This document shows positions 22,500 to 30,559 of a stretch of 64,000 nucleotides of DNA, one piece after another. Origin of the DNA: Diplonema papillatum (lineage: Eukaryota > Euglenozoa > Diplonemea > Diplonemida > Diplonemidae). The translations under genes and the position numbers were made by a program. The notes beneath the pieces are model-generated. The model did not search any database. It worked only from the letters and a program-made list of their open reading frames with translations, and had not been told where the DNA came from. The stretch covers positions 81,001 to 145,000 of the forward strand of contig JAPJBO010000256.1 of the NCBI GenBank assembly GCA_030068145.1, read 5' to 3'. Positions within the stretch are counted from its first letter, which is position 1. Each line of letters begins with the position of its first letter.

Positions 22500-24992
22500 C
22501 TAGTGGACGGCAGGACCGAGGCGGATCATGGGGAAGGGCACAGGGTCCTTGTCTTCTCGCGTGACGTGCGCTGTTGGCGCGGTTAGCGGCTGCGCTAAGG
22601 AAGTGACCAGCGTTTTGGACGTCTGCTCGACTGCGGATTCGCTGAGGAGACGCACGGCATGCCGTATTATCTCCGCATCACCTTCGGACACCCCCAGTTT
22701 GCTGAGCTGCTGCGTCTGCGTTGCAGCGGCAACGGCGGCCGGCGAGGGGCTTGTTTGTGTTGGTTTCAAATTCCGCGTCGACGATCGAAGCAAAGTAGCG
22801 TCGTTTCCGCCTTGCGGACTTGGCGAGTCACCGTGCGGGCTGTCTCCCACGGCTTTACTCGAAAACTCCGCGAGCACGCATTGCTCTGACAGCATCGCGC
22901 CCGACAACGGCGAACTCGTCTGATGATCGAACGTGCACGAGCCTTCTTTGGCTAACCCGTACGACGACCCTGCTGTCCCAGCAGTGCCTTCCCACTCTTT
23001 TTCCAAACTCCTGCCGCCCAGGCGGCCATCATTTGCCGAAGAAGCCGTGTCGGCTTTGATCAAACCTCCGGAAACACTCGACAGGTGGTGCGAATCAATA
23101 TCCGGAAGCGGGATATTCAACAGCGTGGAGTGGTACACCACGGTCGCGATCAAGCCGATCTGCAGCAGCCACGCCTGGACGAACGACGCGAACGTGGCTT
23201 CACATGCCCAACCGGAAGAAGAACGAGGGTGTTTTTTACTACCGAAAAGTTCTTCCAAGTACCGGCCAGGGTAAATCGGACCATGGTATTCACCAGCCCC
23301 GGCTAGTTTGAATACGCTGCAGTACTTCAGGACGGGGTTGCGCAGTTGGCTCACGCTCCGGATGCCGCACAAGCGGAGGCCCGCCAAATGCGTGAGCGTG
23401 ACGTCGCCGCGGTGCCACTTCACCACGCCGCTGCTCCGCTCGCCGGTGCTCATGACGAACGTTTCGAGGATGTCGGTCACCTTTCCGACGGAGATCGTGT
23501 CCGTTTGTTGCTCGGACCCCACGACGAAGACGGGGCGCCCCGACATCAAAGAATACACAACATGCTTCAATATGTGGGGGTACCGGTCGAACAGCTGGAG
23601 CAACCCTGACTCCGGTGGATGGCTGAATGGCGATAGAATTGAAGATGCCGGCGATGTGTACGGCGACGAAAACGGCGCGGGGAAAGAACAATCCGCTTGC
23701 AGATTGGTCCCAAGTGCCAGCTTGCCACCGAAGCATAGAGCCGAATTGTGCTGGTATGACTGGTGGACGGAGCGCCAGTCTTGCTCGTATAGAGTGAGCT
23801 CCATCTCGCTTCTGTCCATGACGCAGAGGACCAGCGAAACCAGCCTCTTTTTCCCCAGCGTCCAGAGCTGGTCGCCGACTATTTGGACGAGGGGAGGCAG
23901 TGCTCTTGTCGCTGGGTTCTTTTGGATGAACCGCGTTAAAAACTCGGCCCAGCCCTCGGGAGGGTCAACTGCTGCAGTGGGGTCTTCGACGGTGCAGTCG
24001 GGGATGAGCTCTTTCAAGCATTGGATCATGTGCTTTAGGCTTTCGACTTCTCGCTCGATCCCGGCAACGGGCAGGCTAGAGTCCGACATACCATTGTCGG
24101 CGTCGGGTGAGCGCCAGAAGTTTAGGCGGGACAGCCACGAGCTAGGCTGGGGTTGCTGGGGAGTGGGGTCCTTCAATGAGACGCCCGCATTATTGGATGA
24201 AGCAGAGTGGTTCGAGGTCGGTGCAAGGTTCGGGTTGTTGGGCGTCGTCGATCCGCTGGGGCCTCCTCGGGCGCCGCGGTCGACGGCGCCGCGGCCATTT
24301 CCTTCGCTGCCGTTGCTGCTGACCCCGCCGCACTGTTGGAGCTCGTTCAAATCGTCGAAGTGGTCCGTGGCCACCTTCTCGACCTTCTCCCGCTCGCCAA
24401 CGTCGCGCGGCTGCTGCACTCTGCTCTTGCTTTTCATAAACTTCAACAGCGTCACCGCACCTCTGATAATGCTGAGCGCCCTCGACACGCAATATCGGTA
24501 CGTCCCCAGCTTCCACGGAGCAATAGCGTGGCTGATCCATTCTTTGAGTTTCCCGTAGTAAGGAATGAGCTTCGAAGGCTGGTGGGTCAAGTACACGATG
24601 CAATGCGGACGCACGTGGCCCCGAGCGTGAATGTCTGGCAGCGTGAAGTGGTAAACAAAAGCAGCCATGTCCATCTCTCGCCTTTCGACGTTGCGCAGAC
24701 GGACGTTGTGTAACAACGCGTGACAGTCAGGAGGGATCACCCACGGTTTTTCCTCTTGAGTTGTCTTCTGGTAGTGGTGGTCTGCTGCGAGGATGCTGAC
24801 CACGAACCGCGACAATTCCTGCCGGATGGCGTCCTCCTTCTCCCCCTGTGCCGCGTACAACTGCTCTGCGTCCATAGTCCCGACGCGATCAGCATAGGCG
24901 ACTAGCTTCGGCCCCTCAATCTCACACACCTCGCACACGAATAACAAGTCATTGTTAGAACGCCCGTCTGCGCTCTCGCTCATGCCCCCCAC
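22500..24992 (-). CDS. SMCR8/folliculin-family longin-DENN protein
   Basis: An intronless frame of 830 residues; start at MGGMSESADGRS or three codons later. Near the N-terminus DLLFVCEVCEIEGPKLVAYA begins a longin-type domain. FVYHFTLPDIHARGHVRPHC matches the diagnostic HF.L.D.HARG.VRP.C signature of SMCR8 and folliculin. A long low-complexity Ser/Asn/Gly linker follows. A central DENN core contains LFDRYPHILKHVVYSLMSGR and PVFVVGSE, then a helical segment and a Ser/Thr-rich tail. In animals this family acts in lysosome and autophagy signalling (SMCR8 with C9orf72; folliculin with FNIP as GAP for Rag GTPases). The parasite-like lineage suggested here would use it in some membrane-traffic role, which is inference. 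Choosing SMCR8 over folliculin rests on the HARG.VRP motif. The DENN half is more divergent. Confidence 0.75.
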   Translation of the reverse strand: MGGMSESADGRSNNDLLFVCEVCEIEGPKLVAYADRVGTMDAEQLYAAQGEKEDAIRQELSRFVVSILAADHHYQKTTQEEKPWVIPPDCHALLHNVRLRNVERREMDMAAFVYHFTLPDIHARGHVRPHCIVYLTHQPSKLIPYYGKLKEWISHAIAPWKLGTYRYCVSRALSIIRGAVTLLKFMKSKSRVQQPRDVGEREKVEKVATDHFDDLNELQQCGGVSSNGSEGNGRGAVDRGARGGPSGSTTPNNPNLAPTSNHSASSNNAGVSLKDPTPQQPQPSSWLSRLNFWRSPDADNGMSDSSLPVAGIEREVESLKHMIQCLKELIPDCTVEDPTAAVDPPEGWAEFLTRFIQKNPATRALPPLVQIVGDQLWTLGKKRLVSLVLCVMDRSEMELTLYEQDWRSVHQSYQHNSALCFGGKLALGTNLQADCSFPAPFSSPYTSPASSILSPFSHPPESGLLQLFDRYPHILKHVVYSLMSGRPVFVVGSEQQTDTISVGKVTDILETFVMSTGERSSGVVKWHRGDVTLTHLAGLRLCGIRSVSQLRNPVLKYCSVFKLAGAGEYHGPIYPGRYLEELFGSKKHPRSSSGWACEATFASFVQAWLLQIGLIATVVYHSTLLNIPLPDIDSHHLSSVSGGLIKADTASSANDGRLGGRSLEKEWEGTAGTAGSSYGLAKEGSCTFDHQTSSPLSGAMLSEQCVLAEFSSKAVGDSPHGDSPSPQGGNDATLLRSSTRNLKPTQTSPSPAAVAAATQTQQLSKLGVSEGDAEIIRHAVRLLSESAVEQTSKTLVTSLAQPLTAPTAHVTREDKDPVPFPMIRLGPAVH

Positions 24993-26606
24993 CCAAGAAC
25001 CCCCGCTTCCAAGCCGCTGCCTCCGCCAGAGCAGCCTCTGCTATTCGCCCCCGTGCTGCTGATTGTTGGCCCTACGTGTAAGATGGTGCGACTGGGGACA
25101 CCTTACGCCAGTCCGGATAACTCTACTGTGGCCCGGCTTTTCCAGCTGCGTAAAGTGTCACACTGGTGAAATTTAGTATTTTCTTGCAGTCTCAGAAGGC
25201 CTTCCCTCTCTGAGGTTCGCCAGATGCATGCTTTCGCAGAAGTTCGTCTTCCTACGATCTAAGATTTTCACCTCTGACGTAGGAGTACGTACAACCCCGG
25301 CAGTCCCTATTGATCCCGCGCAACGAGGCCTTAGACGAAGCTCAAAAGACAACCGCTAAGAACTTCGTTTTGATTATTCCTTCTCGGGTTAAGAGACCAA
25401 CAAAAAGAGTCAAGAGAATCGATCCTTGTTATCCCGTGCTTTAACATTCGCGGCGAACGCCTGCTTTGGGCAGCAGGTACTTTTATGTAGACGACAAAAG
25501 CTGGTGTCATGCTCGGCTGGCTTCCGGCCCGCCCATATCTCTCCGAAACGCATCTAACTACGATGTCCTCCAGGTTTTAGACGGCGTGCCTGAAGGCTTT
25601 TAGCGTTCATCCCCCTCCCAAAGACGTCGGGTGGGCTCATTTCCAGATGGTTTCGTGTTGCACTGCAACTGCGCTTGAAACTCCGATTTTAAGTCTCCAG
25701 TTCCATTCGACCCAACATGGTTGACGGGTGTTGTGACGCCTGCGGCCAGCGGTGGAAGCCAGTCCACCATTGTGATGGATCCTGATGTACGCCATCTGGG
25801 TAGATGCGGTGTGCATCGGCTACTGACCCGGTCGTTCTTGTGTCTCGCCTGGACGTCAGACGTTGAAAAGGAACGCGAAACCTCCAAAGCACTTTGGTTT
25901 GTTTTTTTGACCACAAACATGCGGGAAAATGCTTTATTATTTTGACTGGTGTTTTACTAAAGACCGGTCCTGAGTCTCCGGGCGACGTGTTAGGCGAGTG
26001 TCCTCAGCGTTCGTCGTGCGAAGGTGTAAGAGTTTTCTTTCTTGTTTGAAGCAAACGCGAATCCATATTGCCACTTCCCTTCAGCAGTGTGAGGGAGCAA
26101 GGCAAGAGGGACATGTGCACGGATAATCGTTGCAAATCTGCAAGCGACTTTTGTATGTGACACAGAAATAAAAAGGGCGGTGTCGTCCAAAACTCGGAAA
26201 GGCGTTTTCGTTGAAGCTGGGCAGATCTATGGCCATTGCCACAGCAACCGAGTCGTATGGAAAACAGAAACAGTGGCTTATATATGGGTCTGGTGCTCGG
26301 ACCAAGTCCGAGCAACAAAAAAAAAAAAAGCACAGAATGCCCTGGCTGAGGGGCCCAGTAGTAATGCTACAGTACAGCAGTCACACTAGCAGTACACAAC
26401 CGGTTACTGCACCTTTGGATCATCGTTGAAGCAACGTACAGCCTCAATTTTGGAACCTGCGACTGGCCCAATAGCTTGAAAAAAATTTCCGCGCCTGCGG
26501 CGCTGGTATTTCTGGCTTGTGTATTGTTTCATGACGTGTGGCCAAGAAAGCGAAGACCGCGGCTGTCCGCCCTGCTGTTGCAGATTACTGCCAAGTGTTC
26601 TTGAAT

Positions 26607-26850
26607 GATCCCGGCACACTGCTAAAGTACCCCAACACTCGCCTTCTTCGCATGGCTCTTTTGCTTCCGAAGGACAGTCTCTGTGATGGACAGTAGTGAC
26701 AACCACAAAGAGGTGCACCCTGTCGGATACATAAACGTGCAGTTGTGCCGCAACTGGGATTTTTAGTAACTCCGAGCAACTTTTGGACAGTTACGTGGGA
26801 GGAATTTTTGTATATAAGGCCCTGAACAGAAAGCAAAAAAAAAAAAAAAA
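26607..26850 (+). repeat. Poly(A)-tailed SINE-like element, plus copy
   Basis: The unit begins GATCCCGGCACACTGCTAAA, contains TATATAAGG near its end and finishes in about 16 A residues. A nearly identical copy in opposite orientation lies at 28675-28908. The poly(A) end suggests retrotransposition; no pol III A/B boxes are apparent, so the class is unsure. Confidence 0.85.
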
Positions 26851-27300
26851 TGTTGCCGTCCAAATGGCACTTTTATCGAAGCCAGATAGAGTTTTAGTAA
26901 CACCAGACTTGGACTAGCAACAAAGGTTTCAAGAGGCGATTTGGACTCTTTACCTGATTGGAAAGCTCGAACCCATGTGGACTCCCAAAAAGGTTGGTGA
27001 GCCAAGGACACTTTTAACGAGCCTCCTCTCATTACTCCATTCTTTCCCAAGATGTTGAGCAATTCGAGGGAGTGCATTATCGGCTTTGGTCTTGCACTGA
27101 TAAACGCGGGAGTTCTGGATTCCCCCCTCGGCTGGACCCTCGTGCAGTAATGCTTTCCGTTAGTGGAGGGGGCGAGAGAATATAATTCCCCAGGTCCAAG
27201 CTGGACAACACCTTTTTGCCGTACCGTTATTCCCCAGGCTCCCCAGAGAGTAACGTACCACTACAGTACATGTCTTCTTAGAGTTATCCATTGCAACACA

Positions 27301-27592
27301 AGGTACCAGGGAAAGCCTGCTACACGGGAGCCAAGCTTCACGTGTTCGGCGGTACTGCAGAGCCACGAGCCTACGGGTCAAGTGGCTACCGATTTCCCAA
27401 ACCAAAGCTTCAAGGCGTGGCACATTTTGGGGTTTGACGCTTGCGCTGAGCACAAGCTTGCCAAGACGGTCAGACACAGGGCAGAGAGGACGGGGTTGTA
27501 GCACTGTGCTGCCTCCGACTCAAACCTTGCAAGCTAAAGTTGACCGTCACGTTCCTGGACCAGGAGCGGCCTTTTCTTTTTCTTCTTCTTGT
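27301..27592 (+). repeat. Second copy of the CTT-tailed dispersed repeat
   Basis: Closely matches the reverse complement of 18943-19257, starting AGGTACCAGGGAAAGCCTGC and ending in CCTTTTCTTTTTCTTCTTCTT. It lies between the two inverted SINE-like copies. No open frame is conserved between the copies. Confidence 0.85.
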
Positions 27593-27716
27593 TTAAACAT
27601 GACCGTGAAACGCGCGTTCCTCTTGCCTGCCCGCCCTCCCCCTCATCTCACAAGCGCGCGTGACGCGTGGCCAAGAGAGGCTGCCTTGGGGACCGTATGA
27701 TACGCCTTCCTTGCAG

Positions 27717-27886
27717 AACAACTACGGGGAGCTCACAACCACCATGTTGGCGGCCAACAACCGCACTTTGACTACTGGGCTTGCGTCGCATGTGGTTTTA
27801 CCAACCCTTCGGGCACACATTTCTGCGAGCCTTGCCACCACCCGAGAAAGGTTCTTCGGGTAATAAACTGCAGTTCCGCCGTCTAA
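27717..27886 (+). pseudogene. Orphan RanBP2-type zinc-finger exon
   Basis: In frame from 27776 the sequence reads WACVACGFTNPSGTHFCEPC, a perfect W-x-C-x2-C-x3-N-x6-C-x2-C RanBP2-type zinc finger, a fold that binds RNA or ubiquitin. A good acceptor (TTCCTTGCAG) precedes it at 27716. The frame runs to a stop at 27884-27886; no donor of the type used elsewhere in the window and no companion exon was found. It is the only plus-strand coding signal I can support and lies amid repeats. It is probably an exon of an unrecognised gene or a pseudogene relic. Confidence 0.4.
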
Positions 27887-28674
27887 GTTGCTTCACGGGC
27901 CAAAAGTTGCCGCCCCGCTTCATAATCCCGCAAATCCAGAAATGGGTGAAAACTGGAGCTCCCGTCATTGGGAGGAAACTTCTTTGGCTCGTTCGTCAGG
28001 GGCCACATTGACAGACGGTTCACGTGTCGAATTGTGGGTCAGCAAAATACTCTTTCGACCATGTGCGCCAAAAGACCTGAAGTTCGTTTTGCGCGTTTCA
28101 GAAACGTGATGACACAGTTGTCCAAGCGCTTCCAATTTGTCAACATGGTGTATGGTTTGTGCGTGCCGGGTGATCGTTTTCGTTGGAATACTCAGGATAG
28201 GAGTCATTCTCAGGTTAGGAATTCTGATCAACCATCAAAAACACGCTGCCTACGTCTGTTTAGTCTACTAAAACCCAGATAAGCTCTTCGAAGTCTTTAA
28301 ACTGTAGATCGAATCTCCAACAAGGTTCCCGTCTTGAAGTTTTGTTGCGTCTGTAACAACAAATACGATCTTCGTCCCACTTCCACCAGTACTGAGTCTC
28401 TCCCAGGCCCAGGTTCCCGAAGAAACCTGGGCCTCCCAGCGGAGAGCGGTTCTGTCTGAAGCGCTCCGCAGAAGGAAACAGACTGAGCACCTTTTGCACC
28501 TTTGGCAAAATCACCAGAAGCAGCCCTGTGTTCGTTGCGACTTGCAACTTGAAGGGTAGAATAAACCACCACCGCGAGAAATGTGCATACAATCACAATA
28601 GATGCAAGCGGGTGGCAACCTCCGAAGTCAGAAACAGCAGGCGCAGGGACAGGTCTTGCTTTGCTTTTTTTTTT

Positions 28675-28908
28675 TTTTCTGCTCTCAGGGCAGGGCCGTA
28701 TATATAAAAATTCCTCCCACGTAACTGTCCAAAAGTTGCTCGGAGTTACTAAAAATCCCAGTTGCGGCACAACTGCACGTTTATGTATCCGACAGGGTGC
28801 ACCTCTTTGTGGTTGTCACTACTGTCCATCACAGAGACTGTCCTTCGGAAGCAAAAGAGCCATGCGAAGAAGGCGAGTGTTGGGGTACTTTAGCAGTGTG
28901 CCGGGATC
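28675..28908 (-). repeat. Poly(A)-tailed SINE-like element, minus copy
   Basis: Reverse-complement partner of 26607-26850: a T-run at 28675-28688, then the same body, ending GTGTGCCGGGATC. The two copies are so similar that either insertion or duplication was recent. Together they flank about 1.8 kb and could pair as a long stem. Confidence 0.85.
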
Positions 28909-29429
28909 AGACTCAGGCCCACTTTAGCTCTTTGTCTGACCGAGCAAAAAAGCCGGTTCAGCCAAAACCCCGGTTTTGGGGCTCTGCGGTGCCTGTGGGC
29001 GTCTGAGTGCCTGGAACCGTCGCCCCGCGCACGCAAACAAGGGGACGGAGGGGGGTGGTGAGATATAAGCTTGCGGTGGTGGTGTGCACGTCTATCAAAC
29101 TACGGAGATGGTAAGTGAAAAGCTTCGAATTGCAGTGACACACCGTGACGCGCCATGTAACTGCAGTCACTGTACAGTACAGGGGCCACTTGAAATCATG
29201 ATTTACAAATTATTTTTACTTTTTTGAAAACCGAAACCGGAAAACCCGGTTCCTGAAACCGGGGAACCGGGTTTCCAAAGTCCCCTGTCTCAGGCGATTG
29301 TCCGATCTCCGTCGCGAAAGGACGGTGCTCTGTAGTGATGAGGTGGCCAGGCCCCCAAAACAGCCACGCGAGCAGTGCCGGTTAAGCACAGTTAGCCCAA
29401 TTAGTCGGGGGAAACCCTCCTACCGAGCT

Positions 29430-29535
29430 TTTGTTTGTGCGTGCCGGGTGATCGTTTTCCCACTGTATCTACCCTCTGTATTCAGGTAGGGAATTCTGAT
29501 CAACCCCCAAAACACGCTGCCTACGTCTTTTTAGC
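29430..29535 (+). repeat. Dispersed repeat family (copies at 28153, 38545, 57790)
   Basis: Copies share TTTGTGCGTGCCGGGTGATC, a variable stretch, then GGAATTCTGATCAACC and a CAAAACACGCTGCCTACG block. Copies are seen near 28153-28265, 29430-29535, 38545-38640 (inside the last intron of the TrmJ-like gene) and 57790-57895, all in the same orientation. At 57.8 kb the family is fused to a piece of the repeat found at 44.2 and 53.5 kb. Confidence 0.85.
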
Positions 29536-29686
29536 CTGCACAATACGTTGAAGCGCCTGCAAGATTAGTTGGTTACAAAAATGAACCGGGCAGAACACGG
29601 ACAATGGCCGGATACCGAGACAGACCTGGGTTTGGGTAATTTGGCTGTTTGTTGTACACCCACAGTCGGGTGATGTTGGTTTTGGC

Positions 29687-30032
29687 TTACTTTTCTTTTT
29701 CGTAGCCTTGAGTGGATGCGCTGTTGCCGAGTTTGTTTTTTTTTGCATTTTGAAAGTGGTGACGCAGACTTTTGAAGCGTGGTTGGGGCACTTGCGTTTT
29801 CTGAGCTGCCTTTGAGGCTTTGATGCCAGCGCTAGTTTTCTGCGGTGTGGCATGTATCCGGAAGCCATGGGTTGAGCTTTCTGTCTGTCTCCGCGCGGTT
29901 GCGTTGCAGGCCAGACACGTTAAAGTGAGTATTGCTTCGTGTCTTGCACTGTTCCCACCCGATGAAGTTGCGTCGTTTCGAGCTGCTTCTTCGGAGTAGT
30001 CACGGCAACAAGTGCACCTCAGCTTCGTCACA
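29687..30032 (-). CDS. Zinc-ribbon-like exon, possibly RNase P subunit (Rpr2/Rpp21-like)
   Basis: A terminal exon of about 115 codons follows an acceptor (TGCCCGTCAG) and ends in a stop at 29687. It carries CTCC and, about 35 residues later, LTCLACNATARRQT, i.e. two CxxC knuckles. A Lys-rich tail follows (HHFQNAKKNKLGNSAS). Two CxxC pairs spaced like this with a basic tail resemble the Rpr2/Rpp21/SNM1 zinc ribbon of RNase P/MRP, but the intervening consensus is not clearly present. No upstream exon was found. It could be an unrelated zinc-ribbon protein or a relic. Confidence 0.35.
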
Positions 30033-30559
30033 CTGACGGGCAGCAAAGCTGCCTATTTTTCTTGATTAAGCCGGTCACCCCTGTCCCCCGAAACATGGAA
30101 ATGCCAGCCATTCAATGGCCGGAAAACGTGGTTCCGAGTGTCGATTAGCGGCGCAGGCCTTGGAAATACCGAGATGCCCCATCATATAGTTGGTGGCCAA
30201 TTCCCCACCTCCTGTCTGGTGCTAGTGCAGCCGCTGTCGAGTGTTATCACCCAGTTTGTAGTCTTCCTCGGGTCTCCCTGTGTCAGAAATGCCAGACCTG
30301 TTGCCACCCCAGCCCGAAGTTCGAGAACTGCCACAGGGCAGATTTATTTCGGACAGGCTAGCGTGCTGGCGTTCCTTTCATAAAGACTACCACAGACTTC
30401 AGGTCGCTACCTGGTGGGCCGAGGGCTCACCAGACCGTGAAACCCCCCTGCGCAGGCGGCACCTTCAGTCTGCCACCGCCGGCTGCTAGGCGAGCGGGCA
30501 CCTGTTCCGATACTGTCGCAGGCTCCGCGCAGCTGCTCGAAGCCATCCGGTGTCGTACA

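Larger units (their letters stand above)
24993..29686. other. Repeat-rich intergenic region
   Basis: About 4.7 kb dominated by dispersed elements: an inverted pair of poly(A)-tailed units (26607-26850 and 28675-28908), a copy of the CTT-tailed repeat (27301-27592), two copies of another family (28153-28265 and 29430-29535) and an AACCGG-rich hairpin (29239-29276). The only coding signal is a RanBP2-type zinc finger near 27776. The first 1.6 kb (24993-26606) shows nothing recognisable. Confidence 0.6.
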
